Part shown: positions 25,780-34,421 of the stretch, in pieces
How positions within the stretch are numbered: position 1 is the stretch's first letter
How the letters are laid out: every line of letters begins with the position of its first letter
NCBI RefSeq assembly: GCF_046254905.1
Contig: NZ_CP158016.1
Coordinates: 1,860,001-1,924,000, forward strand
DNA from: Pseudaeromonas aegiceratis
GTDB taxonomy: Bacteria; Pseudomonadota; Gammaproteobacteria; Enterobacterales; Aeromonadaceae
DNA length: 64,000 nt
Reading direction: 5' to 3'
The notes under the pieces: generated by a model
Told to the model about the DNA's origin: nothing
Databases searched by the model: none
Seen by the model: only the letters and a program-made list of their open reading frames with translations
Made by a program: the position numbers and the translations under genes

Positions 25780-26889
25780 TTAGTGGTTCACCGGCACCTG
25801 GCGGATGGCGAAGGCCTGCCCATCAGGGTCGAACAGGTGACAGTCCGCCGGGTTGATGTACAGCGGCAGCTCCTCATAGAGCTTGACGTACTTGTCCCCG
25901 GGTAAATGGATCTTGACTCCGGCGGTACCCAGGCTGTTGCCAAACAGATAGGTGGCATTGCCCAGACGCTCCACCACCTCGCTCTGGAACGGGATCCTGA
26001 TATAGCCCTCCACCGGCTCCAGGCTGATGTGCTCAGGTCGGATCCCCAAGGTCACCGCCGCCCCGGAAGCCAAGCCGATGTCCCGCGCCGGCAGCGCCAA
26101 CCGCTGCGCATCCTCCAACGCCACTGTGGCGCGGCCACCGGCCTGGGCCACGAAGCGGGCCGGCAGGAAGTTCATCTTGGGGGAGCCGATGAAGCCCGCC
26201 ACAAACAGGTTGGCCGGCGCATGGTAAAGGGTCAGGGGATCCCCCACCTGCTCGATCTGCCCCGCCCGCAGCACCACTATCTTGTCCGCCAGCGTCATGG
26301 CCTCCACCTGATCGTGGGTCACGTAGATCATGGTGTTGCCCAGCTCATGGTGCAGCTTGGCGATCTGCAGGCGCATCTCCACCCGCAGCTCGGCATCCAG
26401 GTTGGACAAGGGCTCGTCGAACAGGAACACCTTGGGATTGCGGACTATGGCCCGACCTATGGCCACCCGCTGCCGCTGACCACCGGACATGTCCTTGGGC
26501 TTGCGATCCAGCAAGGCCTCCATCTGCAGTGTCTTGGCGGCCCGCAGCACCCGCTGGGCGATCTCCTGCTTGTCCACCCCGTTCATCTTGAGGCCGAAGC
26601 CCATGTTCTGCGCCACGTTCAGGTGCGGATACAGAGCGTAAGACTGAAACACCATGGCCACGCCCCGCTCCGCCGGCGCCACCGCATTCATCAGCTGATC
26701 GTCGATATACAGCTCGCCGCCGCTGATGGACTCCAGACCGGCGATCATGCGCAGCAGGGTGCTCTTGCCGCAGCCGGAAGGGCCGACGAACACCACAAAC
26801 TCGCCGTTGTCGATCTGCAGATCCACCTTGCGGATGGTCTCTGCCTTGTCGTAACGCTTCACCAGGTTCTTGATTTGAATACTGGCCAT
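25780..26889 (-). CDS. Carbohydrate ABC transporter ATPase (MalK/UgpC type)
   Basis: ATPase of a CUT1-type sugar importer. The ABC domain spans about 1-235: Walker A GPSGCGKST (36-44), Q-loop VFQSYALYPHLNV, signature MSGGQRQRVAIGRA, Walker B VFLFDEPLSNLD, switch His in IYVTHDQVEAMTLADK. The C-terminal TOBE/regulatory domain includes LGIRPEHISLEP. At 369 residues it has the MalK length. It is the last gene of the four-gene operon (binding protein, two permeases, ATPase). The substrate is a sugar or glycoside that cannot be named from sequence, since no hydrolase is linked. Confidence 0.95.
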   Translation of the reverse strand: MASIQIKNLVKRYDKAETIRKVDLQIDNGEFVVFVGPSGCGKSTLLRMIAGLESISGGELYIDDQLMNAVAPAERGVAMVFQSYALYPHLNVAQNMGFGLKMNGVDKQEIAQRVLRAAKTLQMEALLDRKPKDMSGGQRQRVAIGRAIVRNPKVFLFDEPLSNLDAELRVEMRLQIAKLHHELGNTMIYVTHDQVEAMTLADKIVVLRAGQIEQVGDPLTLYHAPANLFVAGFIGSPKMNFLPARFVAQAGGRATVALEDAQRLALPARDIGLASGAAVTLGIRPEHISLEPVEGYIRIPFQSEVVERLGNATYLFGNSLGTAGVKIHLPGDKYVKLYEELPLYINPADCHLFDPDGQAFAIRQVPVNH

Positions 26890-26941
26890 CTTGAATTCTC
26901 CTCTCAGGCCCGCGGGCCGAAATAACGCAGGGGAAGCCGGC

Positions 26942-27772
26942 TTATTTCACCGAGCCCAACATGCCCTGGACGAATTGTTTCTGCATGGTGAAGAACACCA
27001 CTATGGTCGGTAGGGTCGCCAAGATGGTGCCCACCATCACCACGCCGAAGTCGGGGAAATAGGCCGAGGCCAGGGACGAGAGCACCAGGTTGATGGTCTT
27101 CATGTCCGAGGACTGCAGCACGATGAGCGGCCAGAGGTAGTTATTCCAGTTGGCCATGAAGGTGATAATGAAGGCCGCCGCATAGGTCGACCGCATCACA
27201 GGGAAGTAGACGAAGGCGAAGATCTTCCACTCGCTCACCCCATCTACCCGGGCCGCATCCAGCAGATCCTTCGGAAACGCCTTGGTGCACTGGCGGAAGT
27301 AGAAAATGATGTACACGGACGGAATGGCCGGCAGTATCACGGCCCAGTGGTTATCCAGCAGCCCCGCCTTGGCCATCATGGTGAACAAGGGGATCATCAG
27401 GGCGGCGAAGGGGATCATCATGGTTAGCAGCAGTAGCTGGTAGACCCGCTCACGCAGCCGCGAGCGATAGACCTCGAAGCCGTAACCCGCCAGCGAGGCC
27501 ACCAGCAGGGTCAAAGCGGTGGCTATGATGGCAATCTTGGCGGTGTTCCAGAAGATCACCGGCAGATCCACCTGTTGGGTCAGCTTGGCCACGTTCTCCA
27601 GCAGCGCCGAGCCGAAGGTGAACTTGCCCTGGTTGATGTCCGCCGTGGTGTTGGTGCTACTGATCAGCATCCAGGCGAAGGGAAACAGCGACAAAATGGC
27701 CGAAAAAACCATGAAACCGTACATGGCCATCTGATGCAGGCTAACGCCTGGCCGGGTCGGTGATTTATTCAT
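26942..27772 (-). CDS. Carbohydrate ABC transporter permease (MalG type)
   Basis: A 276-residue inner-membrane permease with six predicted helices. The EAA loop that docks on the ATPase reads LLDAARVDGVSEWKIFAFVYFP, and the N-terminal FMVFSAILSLFPFAWMLISS is typical of the MalG/UgpE side of CUT1 transporters. It overlaps the MalF-type permease gene by 4 bp and is followed by the ATPase gene 52 bp downstream; that gap holds a small GC palindrome. Confidence 0.94.
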   Translation of the reverse strand: MNKSPTRPGVSLHQMAMYGFMVFSAILSLFPFAWMLISSTNTTADINQGKFTFGSALLENVAKLTQQVDLPVIFWNTAKIAIIATALTLLVASLAGYGFEVYRSRLRERVYQLLLLTMMIPFAALMIPLFTMMAKAGLLDNHWAVILPAIPSVYIIFYFRQCTKAFPKDLLDAARVDGVSEWKIFAFVYFPVMRSTYAAAFIITFMANWNNYLWPLIVLQSSDMKTINLVLSSLASAYFPDFGVVMVGTILATLPTIVVFFTMQKQFVQGMLGSVK

Positions 27773-28659
27773 TTTCTGTCCTTAGCAAACTTAAATTGCA
27801 CCAGCGCCAACAGGGCAGCGAAGATAACGATTACATAGGAGACAGTGGCGGCATAACCGAAATTCGGTACGAACTTAAATGACAGGTTGTAAATATACAT
27901 AGACAGGGTCAGGGTCGAATTAGCCGGGCCGCCAGCCGTAATATTCATCGGTTCATCAAACAGTTGTAGCGTCCCTATTGTGGAGACCACTGAGGTAAAC
28001 AAAATAACCGGCTTGAGCAGCGGGATCGTGATGTAGAAAAACGCCTGCCGCGGGGTGACCCCTTCCAATCTGGCCGCCTCATAGATGGACTTGTCGATAT
28101 TCTGCATGGCGGCCAGATAGAAGATCATGTTGTAGCCGGTCCAGCGCCAGGTGATGGCACAGATGATGGTGACCCGGGACCAGAAGGGATCGGACAGCCA
28201 AGGGATGGGGTCATCAACGATGCCCACCAGCTGCAGCATGGAATTCACCACACCGTCATAGGCGAACATGCTCTTGAACAGGATGGAATAGGCCACCAGG
28301 GAGGTGACGCAGGGCAGAAAGATGGCGGTGCGGAAGAAGCCCTTCCAGCGCAGGTTGTCCGAGTTGAGGCAGGTGGCCGTCACCAGGGCCAGCAAGATCA
28401 TCAGGGGAACCTGCACCACCAGGAAGATCAGGGTGTTAAGCAGCGCGGTCTGGAACACGGGATCGTGCAGCAGCCGCATGACGTTGCCCAGCCCCACGAA
28501 TTTCACCACCAGCCCCTTGCCGGAGTGCAGCGAGAGCCACAGGGAGTTGGCGATGGGATAGAGCATGAAGAGGCCGATGAGCAACAGGGCCGTGAGCACG
28601 AAGGTCCAGCCGTTCACATCGTAGAATCTGTCGAATCCGGTCTTGCGATGAGTATTCAT
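27769..28659 (-). CDS. Carbohydrate ABC transporter permease (MalF type)
   Basis: Inner-membrane permease of 296 residues with six helices (first: FVLTALLLIGLFMLYPIANSLWLSL). The EAA loop is YEAARLEGVTPRQAFFYITIPLLKP, as in MalF/UgpA partners. I use the ATG at 28659; the frame also contains a TTG three codons earlier. It pairs with the MalG-type permease, with which it overlaps by 4 bp, to form the channel. It is separated from the binding-protein gene by a GC-rich stem-loop. Confidence 0.93.
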   Translation of the reverse strand: MNTHRKTGFDRFYDVNGWTFVLTALLLIGLFMLYPIANSLWLSLHSGKGLVVKFVGLGNVMRLLHDPVFQTALLNTLIFLVVQVPLMILLALVTATCLNSDNLRWKGFFRTAIFLPCVTSLVAYSILFKSMFAYDGVVNSMLQLVGIVDDPIPWLSDPFWSRVTIICAITWRWTGYNMIFYLAAMQNIDKSIYEAARLEGVTPRQAFFYITIPLLKPVILFTSVVSTIGTLQLFDEPMNITAGGPANSTLTLSMYIYNLSFKFVPNFGYAATVSYVIVIFAALLALVQFKFAKDRK

Positions 28660-28687
28660 AAGATACAACCCAGGCTAAGGAAGAAAT

Positions 28688-28710
28688 CGGGCCCGGTCTG
28701 GCCGGGCCCG
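28688..28710 (-). promoter_or_regulatory. Intercistronic stem-loop between binding protein and permease genes
   Basis: CGGGCCCGG (28688-28696), 5-base loop, CCGGGCCCG (28702-28710). No long T tract follows on the minus strand (ATTTCTTCC). The position matches stem-loops that stabilise the upstream binding-protein message and reduce downstream expression in mal-type operons. Confidence 0.6.
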
Positions 28711-28718
28711 CCAAGGTA

Positions 28719-29993
28719 TTACTCCTGGATTTGCGCAGCCAGTTGGCTGTCGATCCCTTCCACCACCTGATCCAGCGGCATGCCCTGATACAGGGCCGGC
28801 AGCATGGCGGCCACCACAGCATCCGCCTCGTAGGTGTACTGGCCATAGGCCACTTCAGGCACCTTGGGCAGCCAGCTGGCAAAGTCGGCATAGACCTTCT
28901 GATTGCCGAAGAAGCTGTCTTCCTTCTGATAGGCTTCCCCGGCGCGGGCCGGCAGGTAGGTGCCCACGGCGCCGTTTTCCGTCAGGATGCGCTGATAGAA
29001 GTCGGCATTGTTGGCGAACACGCTGTTAAGGAAATCGATGGACTCCTTCGCCTCGGGTGAGGAGGAGAGCACGTACCAGCTGGAGCCGCCGGAGTTGGAG
29101 TAGTTGGTGCCGCCCGGGATGTTCATCCGCGGCATGGTGGTCAAGCCCCACTTGCCGGCCTGATCGCTGGCCGCCTTGATGGAGGGGATAAACCAGACCG
29201 CATTGGTCACGCTGGCCACGTCGCCCTTGTTCACCGCCGCCACGCGACCGGACCACCCCACGGAGGGGGTGGTGATGCCGGCATCTATCATGGCCTTCTG
29301 GATCCGCAGCGCCTCCTTCAAGGCCACATTGCCCTTGATGTTGGGCTTGCCATCCGGGGTGAAGTACCAGGTGCCGGCAGACTGCATCAGGATGCGGACC
29401 ATGTTGGGATCGCTGGGGTCATCGCTCAGCATGGCCTTGCCGGTCTTGGCCTTGACCTGTTTGCCGATCTCGATGAAGCGATCCCAGGTGATGTCGGTGA
29501 GATCCGCCGGGGTGAAGCCGGCCTGTTCCAGCAGATCCCGGCGGAAATAGAGGCCGGTGACACCGGAGTCAAACGGCAGGCCGTAGGTATGGCCATCCAT
29601 CGTCATCAACGCCGTCTTGTAGGCGGAGAAATTCTTGTAGTCCACCACCCCGTCCATGGGCGCGAAGGCCCCCGGGTAGGCGCTCAGGAACTTCTGGGCG
29701 TTGTAGTCTTCAATGAGCACGATATCCGGCAGCGACTTGGTCATGCCGGAGGCCAGCATGGTGTGCATCTTCTGCTCCAGATCCGGCTTGGCGAAGTCCT
29801 CCACCTTGATGGTCAGGTCCGGATGATCCTTGGTATAGATCTCCTTGGCCTTCTCCATGATGGATATATTAAAATTCGGGTCCCAGGCCCAAACCGTTAT
29901 GTCCTTGCCAGCCGCATGGGTAATGGATGGCAGGCTGGCAAACGCCAAGGCAAATGACATGGCCAGACCAGAGAGCTTGTATTTTTTAAACAT
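28719..29993 (-). CDS. Carbohydrate ABC transporter substrate-binding protein (family 1)
   Basis: A 424-residue periplasmic sugar receptor with a signal peptide (LSGLAMSFALAFASLPSITHAAG). The mature part has the family 1 layout: DITVWAWDPNFNISIMEKAKE, LPDIVLIEDYNAQKF, YGLPFDSGVTGLYFRRDLLE, NSGGSSWYVLSSSPEAKESI. It is the first gene of the operon, with CRP-like and LacI-like sites upstream (30013-30168). The substrate is unknown. Confidence 0.94.
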   Translation of the reverse strand: MFKKYKLSGLAMSFALAFASLPSITHAAGKDITVWAWDPNFNISIMEKAKEIYTKDHPDLTIKVEDFAKPDLEQKMHTMLASGMTKSLPDIVLIEDYNAQKFLSAYPGAFAPMDGVVDYKNFSAYKTALMTMDGHTYGLPFDSGVTGLYFRRDLLEQAGFTPADLTDITWDRFIEIGKQVKAKTGKAMLSDDPSDPNMVRILMQSAGTWYFTPDGKPNIKGNVALKEALRIQKAMIDAGITTPSVGWSGRVAAVNKGDVASVTNAVWFIPSIKAASDQAGKWGLTTMPRMNIPGGTNYSNSGGSSWYVLSSSPEAKESIDFLNSVFANNADFYQRILTENGAVGTYLPARAGEAYQKEDSFFGNQKVYADFASWLPKVPEVAYGQYTYEADAVVAAMLPALYQGMPLDQVVEGIDSQLAAQIQE

Positions 29994-30012
29994 GTTTGTC
30001 CCCTTTCATACC

Positions 30013-30026
30013 TTTAATCGTTATCA
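30013..30026 (-). promoter_or_regulatory. Shared operator-like motif TGATAACGATT, transporter operon
   Basis: On the minus strand TGATAACGATTAAA, about 20-35 bp upstream of the binding-protein start codon. The 11-mer TGATAACGATT recurs exactly at 31909-31919 upstream of the sugar permease gene. The central CG and near-palindromic halves fit a LacI-family operator. Confidence 0.45.
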
Positions 30027-30084
30027 CGTAGCTGAAAGCAGCACCGGTCACAGACGTCATGGTAGGGCATGGTCGCGCCGTTAA

Positions 30085-30098
30085 TGTAACCGATTACA
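30085..30098 (-). promoter_or_regulatory. LacI-family operator-like palindrome
   Basis: TGTAACCGATTACA, a 14-bp palindrome with one mismatched pair and a central CG. It resembles operators of LacI-type sugar repressors. It lies 92-105 bp upstream of the binding-protein start codon, just downstream of a TAGATA box (30107-30102, minus) that could be a -10 element, so a bound repressor would cover the transcription start. Confidence 0.55.
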
Positions 30099-30152
30099 CA
30101 ATATCTATGGTACGCCAGTGCCGCAGGCAGAACAGAGGGGGAGGCCGGCCTT

Positions 30153-30168
30153 TGTGATAGGCCTCACA
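30153..30168 (-). promoter_or_regulatory. CRP site of the transporter operon
   Basis: TGTGA-TAGGCC-TCACA, a perfect match to both CRP half-sites with the required 6-base spacing. Its centre is about 65 bp upstream of the inferred transcription start of the binding-protein operon, compatible with class I activation. Confidence 0.75.
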
Positions 30169-30365
30169 ATGGAAACGGGTGTAACGTTTTTTTTGACTAG
30201 AGAGTCACAAATTTCACGCTGTTTTAGGGAGATTGCTGTCTTGCTCGGCGATTGTGGCCTGATTAATGCCCAATCCGCTGTGAGTCAGCGGCAATGCCCC
30301 TACTCTGTGTAGTGGCAGCGCTGCCAATGGGTTGGCCCACTTTGCCGACCAGGTGCCAAACGGGC

Positions 30366-30389
30366 ATAAAAAAGGGGCCCAAGGCCCCT
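30366..30389 (-). terminator. Terminator of the sugar permease gene
   Basis: AGGGGCC (30373-30379), CAA loop, GGCCCCT (30383-30389), followed on the minus strand by a run of T. It lies 33 bp after the stop of the permease gene. Confidence 0.85.
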
Positions 30390-30421
30390 ATCATTTAACA
30401 GAATATTGTCGACGACGCCGT

Positions 30422-31771
30422 TTAGGCCAGCGCCGGATCCGCCTTGGCCTCGTCTGCGGGATGGGACAGGGTTTCGTCCACGTCCTTGACCCAGAGGGTC
30501 AACAGGGCCGCCAACAGCATGGAGCCCCCGCCCAGCGCCAGGGCCAGCATGGCATCGCCGCCGAAATAGGCCTTGGTGAAGTAGCCCAGGATCCCGGCCG
30601 CCAGCACCTGGGGCAGCACGATGAAGAAGTTGAACACCCCCATGTAGAAGCCCATGCGGCGCGCCGGCAGTGAGCCGGCCAGGATGGCGTAGGGCATACA
30701 CAGGATGGAGGCCCAGGCAAAGCCCACCCCCACCATGTTCACCAGCAGGAACTGGGGATCCTTGACCCAGCTCATGCCCAGCAGGCTGATGCCCCCCAGC
30801 ACCAGGCAGACGGCGTGGACGCCCTTGCGATCGATGCGGCGTGCCAGCACCGGCAGCACAAAGGCCGCCAGGGCCGAGATGCCGTTATAGGTGGCAAAGC
30901 AGATCCCCACCCAGTCCGCCCCCTGGTTGTACAGGGCAGAGCTGGAGTCCGTGGTGCCGTACAGATGGCTGGTGACCGCCGAGGTGGTGTAGATCCACAT
31001 GGCAAACAGGGCAAACCAGCTGAAGAACTGCACCAGGGCCAGCTGGCGCATGGTGGCGGGCATCCGCAGCAGATCCCCCAGGGCCGCCTTGAACCCGGAA
31101 GACGACGTCGCTTCCGGCTCCCCTGCCCCCTCAAACTGGGCCAGCTGCGCCGGGCTGTACTCCCGGGTACGCAGCACGGTCCAAAGGATCGCCAGCAGGA
31201 ACACCAGGCCACCGGCGTAGAAGGAGTACTTCACCGACGGCGGTATCATGCCCTCCGGGGCCGTGTTGGCGATGCCAAACACATTGGTCAGCAGGTAGGG
31301 CATGGCGGACGCGACCACAGAGCCCACGCCGATGAAGAAGGTCTGCACCGCAAAGCCCCCGGTGCGCTGCTCGGAGGGCAGGTTGTCCGCCACCAGGGCC
31401 CGGAACGGCTCCATGGAGACGTTGATGGAGGCATCCAGGATCCACAGCATGCCGGCGGCCACCCAGAGGGCCGGGCTGTTGGGCATCACAAACAGCGCCA
31501 GGGAGGAGAGAATGGCGCCGGCCAGGAAGTAGGGCCGGCGACGGCCCAGGCCGCACCAGGTGCGGTCGCTGAAGTAGCCGATGATGGGCTGGATCAGCAG
31601 GCCGGTCAGGGGTGCCGCGATCCACAGGATGGGGATCTGATCGATGCTGGCGCCCAGGGTTTCGAAGATGCGGCTGACGTTGGCATTTTGCAGGCCGAAG
31701 CCGAACTGAATGCCGAGAAAGCCAAAACTCATATTCCAGATTTGCCAAAAAGATAGACGTGGTTTCTTCAT
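30422..31771 (-). CDS. MFS sugar transporter (SLC45-like, sucrose/maltose type)
   Basis: A 449-residue inner-membrane permease with 12 predicted helices. The N terminus LSFWQIWNMSFGFLGIQFGF, the loop GYFSDRTWCGLGRRRPYFLAG and SINVSMEPFRALVADNLPSE are typical of the SLC45-like proton:sugar symporters that occur in sucrose and maltose loci of marine gammaproteobacteria. It is monocistronic and oriented with the ABC operon. Both have CRP-like sites and a common operator-like motif, so they are probably one regulon. No glycosidase, phosphorylase or repressor gene is linked here. Confidence 0.88.
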   Translation of the reverse strand: MKKPRLSFWQIWNMSFGFLGIQFGFGLQNANVSRIFETLGASIDQIPILWIAAPLTGLLIQPIIGYFSDRTWCGLGRRRPYFLAGAILSSLALFVMPNSPALWVAAGMLWILDASINVSMEPFRALVADNLPSEQRTGGFAVQTFFIGVGSVVASAMPYLLTNVFGIANTAPEGMIPPSVKYSFYAGGLVFLLAILWTVLRTREYSPAQLAQFEGAGEPEATSSSGFKAALGDLLRMPATMRQLALVQFFSWFALFAMWIYTTSAVTSHLYGTTDSSSALYNQGADWVGICFATYNGISALAAFVLPVLARRIDRKGVHAVCLVLGGISLLGMSWVKDPQFLLVNMVGVGFAWASILCMPYAILAGSLPARRMGFYMGVFNFFIVLPQVLAAGILGYFTKAYFGGDAMLALALGGGSMLLAALLTLWVKDVDETLSHPADEAKADPALA

Positions 31772-31825
31772 TTATTATGTCTCGCTGTGTGTCTTGGGTT
31801 GCGTATTGCCAAAAAGCGCGGCCAC

Positions 31826-31838
31826 TGTAACGGTTTCA
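31826..31838 (-). promoter_or_regulatory. Palindromic operator-like site upstream of the sugar permease
   Basis: TGTAACGGTTTCA, with five of six positions symmetric around a central G, 55-67 bp upstream of the permease start. It resembles the site at 30085 but with different spacing, so it is only a weak operator candidate. Confidence 0.35.
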
Positions 31839-31852
31839 AGATTGCAGGGCAC

Positions 31853-31866
31853 GTGATCAAGCTCAC
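31853..31866 (-). promoter_or_regulatory. CRP-like site of the sugar permease gene
   Basis: GTGA-TCAAGC-TCAC, a symmetric CRP core with correct spacing, centred about 88 bp upstream of the permease start codon. Confidence 0.6.
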
Positions 31867-32201
31867 GGCGGCGGCAGCATCTTTGGCTGTTTTGCCCAGC
31901 CGTCAAGCTGATAACGATTTCAGCTTTGTGATGCAGTGCACTATTTCGCCATTTGCTTCGCAACTCACCCGCATCGGGCCAACCGCAGGTGCTGGGGCCC
32001 CACCCACTTGGTCGGACGCAAGCCCTGCGGGCGGCCTATCCGTATCTCAAAGCGCATGGGAAAGGCAGCATAGCGGCCCATCACAGCCTGGTGCAGGCGG
32101 GACACGCCCCGGCCGGCGATCCGGACCACGCCACGGCAAACGCCCGGCATAAACCGGGCGTTTTCATCGAAACGCACTGGGCTTACTGCTTGAAAGCGGA
32201 C
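31867..32201. other. Intergenic region with shared operator motif and one hairpin
   Basis: Contains TGATAACGATTTCA at 31909-31922 (shared 11-mer with 30016-30026) and a hairpin, AAACGCCCGG (32138-32147) with CCGGGCGTTT (32154-32163). The hairpin lies 40-65 bp after the DUF1496-like gene on the minus strand and probably terminates it. An open plus-strand frame runs through 31953-32474 but crosses the hairpin and the next gene and has no recognisable family; I do not call it. Confidence 0.5.
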
Positions 32202-32390
32202 TTACTTCTTGATGGTGGGCTTGCACTTTTCCTTGATCTTCTTGGTCTCCACGGCGCCGCCGCTATAGACACACACCTTCATCACCCCGGACACCTTCTC
32301 GCTCTTGAGCAGCACCTGGGTCTTTTCATCCTCCCCGTAGGCAGACAGGGACAGGCTGGCACACAGCAGGCAAAGCAGCAGTTTCTTCAT
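32202..32390 (-). CDS. Small secreted protein, DUF1496-like
   Basis: 62 residues with a signal peptide (KKLLLCLLCASLSLSAYG). The mature part has VMKVCVYSGGAVETKKI and a second Cys (KEKCKPTIKK), the layout of DUF1496 proteins of Vibrio and Shewanella, where the two Cys could form a disulfide. The function is unknown. An AGGAG-type site precedes the ATG. It is monocistronic, with a hairpin downstream. Confidence 0.65.
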   Translation of the reverse strand: MKKLLLCLLCASLSLSAYGEDEKTQVLLKSEKVSGVMKVCVYSGGAVETKKIKEKCKPTIKK

Positions 32391-32587
32391 CGTCGGCTCT
32401 CCTCTTTATCGGACATGGACTGGCGGGGATCGGCTAGCCAGGTGTCAAATGCGGCACCCTTCGCCCTACCATAACGCAATCCGGCTAAATCCGGCTAGGA
32501 TCCGTGTAAGTGCCGCACGCCGCCACCGCTGGGCACTGGCCACCACCGGCGCTATGATGGCGCCTTTGCCACGACTGCGGAGTTCTC

Positions 32588-33169
32588 ATGGTCCCGTCTC
32601 TTTGTCCCGTTCCCCTGGAGAAGGCCTACCGCCTGCTCAATCACGGCCCCACAGTGCTGGTCTCCTGTCGCCATGACGGCGTGGATGACGTGATGGCGGC
32701 GGCCTGGGTCGGCGTGCTGGATTTCATGCCCCCCAAGCTCACCCTGGTGCTGGACAAGGACAGCCGCACCCGCGCCCTGATCGAAGCCGGCGGCCGCTTC
32801 GTGGTGCAGATCCCCACTGTGGCCCAGCGGGAGCTGACCCTGGCGGTGGGCAGCGTCAGCCTGAATGACGATGCCGACAAGCTGCGCCACGCCGGCGTGC
32901 AACTGTTGGCCGAACCTGAGGTGGATCAACCTTTGGTGGCCGGCTGCAGCGCCTACCTGGCCTGCCGGCTGATCCCCGAGCCCCACAACCAGCAGACTCA
33001 TGATCTGTTTATCGCCGAGGTGACCGCCGCCTGGGCCGATCCGGCGGTGTTCCGGGACGGCCACTGGCAGTTCGAGACCGCCGATCCCGATCTGCGCACC
33101 CTGCACCATGTGGCCGGCGGCCACTTCTATGCCATCGGCGAATCGGTCGGGGATAAATCGCAAGAGTGA
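32588..33169 (+). CDS. Flavin reductase family protein
   Basis: A 193-residue FMN-binding split-barrel protein of the flavin reductase-like (DIM6/NTAB) group. Visible features are TVLVSCRHDGVDDVMAAAWVG, DFMPPKLTLVLDKDSRTRALI and GGRFVVQIPT, which line the flavin site in relatives. It may reduce flavin or bind FMN directly; the substrate is unknown. GCGGAG precedes the ATG. It stands just upstream of an old yellow enzyme gene (99 bp gap), so a linked flavin-redox role is plausible. Confidence 0.85.
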   Translation: MVPSLCPVPLEKAYRLLNHGPTVLVSCRHDGVDDVMAAAWVGVLDFMPPKLTLVLDKDSRTRALIEAGGRFVVQIPTVAQRELTLAVGSVSLNDDADKLRHAGVQLLAEPEVDQPLVAGCSAYLACRLIPEPHNQQTHDLFIAEVTAAWADPAVFRDGHWQFETADPDLRTLHHVAGGHFYAIGESVGDKSQE

Positions 33170-33268
33170 TTGATCATTGCTGCATGAGATACAGCAGATA
33201 ATTGCAGCCGGGCGACTTTATCCAGACCGCCCGGCGGCATAGGGTGGGGACTCATCCAAGGAGTCCCT

Positions 33269-34381
33269 ATGTCACACTCAGATCCCCTGTTCTCCCCCCT
33301 GGCCCTGGGTCCGCTGACCCTGCGCAACCGCATCGTCATGCCGCCCATGACCCGCTCCCGTGCCGCCCAACCCGGCGATCTGGCCACCGCCCTGATGGCC
33401 AGCTACTACGGCCAGCGGGCCAGTGCCGGCCTCATCGTCAGCGAAGGCACCCAGATAGGCCCCCTGGCCAAGGGCTATGCCTGGACCCCGGGGATCTACA
33501 CCCAGGCCCAGGTGGCCGCCTGGCGGCAGGTCACCGAGGCGGTGCATGCCCAAGGGGGCATCATCTTCGCCCAGCTGTGGCACGTGGGCCGCGTCACCCA
33601 CCCGGATAACATCGGCGGCGCCCAGCCGGTCAGCGCCTCGGCCCTCCAGGCCGACGGGGTCAAGGTGTTCGTGGATAACGGCAGCCAGGCGCCGGGCTTC
33701 GTGCAGACCGCCCTGCCCCGCGCCCTGTCGGTGGCCGAGATTGCCCAGGTGGTGGAGGAATACCGCCAGGCCGCCCGCAACGCCCTGACTGCCGGCTTTG
33801 ACGGCATCGAGCTGCATGGCGCCAATGGCTACCTCATCAACCAGTTTCTCGACTCCGGCTCCAATCGGCGCAGCGATGCCTACGGCGGCAGCCTGGAAAA
33901 TCGGCTGCGCTTTCTCAAGGAGGTGGTGCAGGCGGTGAGCGACGAGATCGGGCCTGAGCGTGTGGGTGTGCGCCTGGCGCCCCTGACCACCTTGAACGGC
34001 ACGGTCGACGCCAATCCCGAGGAGACCTACACGGCGGCGGCCCGCCTGTTGGGTGAGCTGGGGGTGGTGTACCTGCACATCGCCGAAGCCGACTGGGACG
34101 ATGCCCCCGAGATGCGTCTGGCCTTCAAGCAGGCCCTGCGCCAGGCCTATCCCGGCGTGCTGATCTACGCCGGCAAGTACGATGCGCAGCGGGCGCGGGC
34201 GGCGCTGGACGCCGGTTGGGCCGACATGGTGGGCTTCGGCCGCCCCTTTATCGCCAACCCGGATCTGGTGGCCCGGATCCGGGCCGAGCTGCCCTGGGCC
34301 AGCCACGATGCCGCCACCCTGTTTGGCGGCGGCGCCAAGGGGTTCACCGACTACCCCCTGGCGGACGGTAAGCCGGCCTGA
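33269..34381 (+). CDS. Old yellow enzyme, NemA-type alkene reductase
   Basis: A 370-residue FMN-dependent ene-reductase in the NemA/OYE class: LRNRIVMPPMTRSRA, AGLIVSEGTQIGPLAKGY, IFAQLWHVGRVTHP, DGIELHGANGYLINQFLDSGSNRR (substrate-site His/Asn and flavin loop), YGGSLENRLRFLKE and the phosphate loop MVGFGRPFIANPDLV. In relatives it reduces N-ethylmaleimide, nitrate esters and enones with NADPH. AAGGAG precedes the ATG. It is followed convergently by a LysR gene. Confidence 0.94.
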   Translation: MSHSDPLFSPLALGPLTLRNRIVMPPMTRSRAAQPGDLATALMASYYGQRASAGLIVSEGTQIGPLAKGYAWTPGIYTQAQVAAWRQVTEAVHAQGGIIFAQLWHVGRVTHPDNIGGAQPVSASALQADGVKVFVDNGSQAPGFVQTALPRALSVAEIAQVVEEYRQAARNALTAGFDGIELHGANGYLINQFLDSGSNRRSDAYGGSLENRLRFLKEVVQAVSDEIGPERVGVRLAPLTTLNGTVDANPEETYTAAARLLGELGVVYLHIAEADWDDAPEMRLAFKQALRQAYPGVLIYAGKYDAQRARAALDAGWADMVGFGRPFIANPDLVARIRAELPWASHDAATLFGGGAKGFTDYPLADGKPA

Positions 34382-34421
34382 TCTATGGCACCCAGGGTGA
34401 TCCGTCGATCACCCTGGGCCG

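Noticed and set aside
31953..32474. 173-codon plus-strand frame
   Set aside because: It runs through a hairpin and opposite the DUF1496-like gene; no ribosome site or family.
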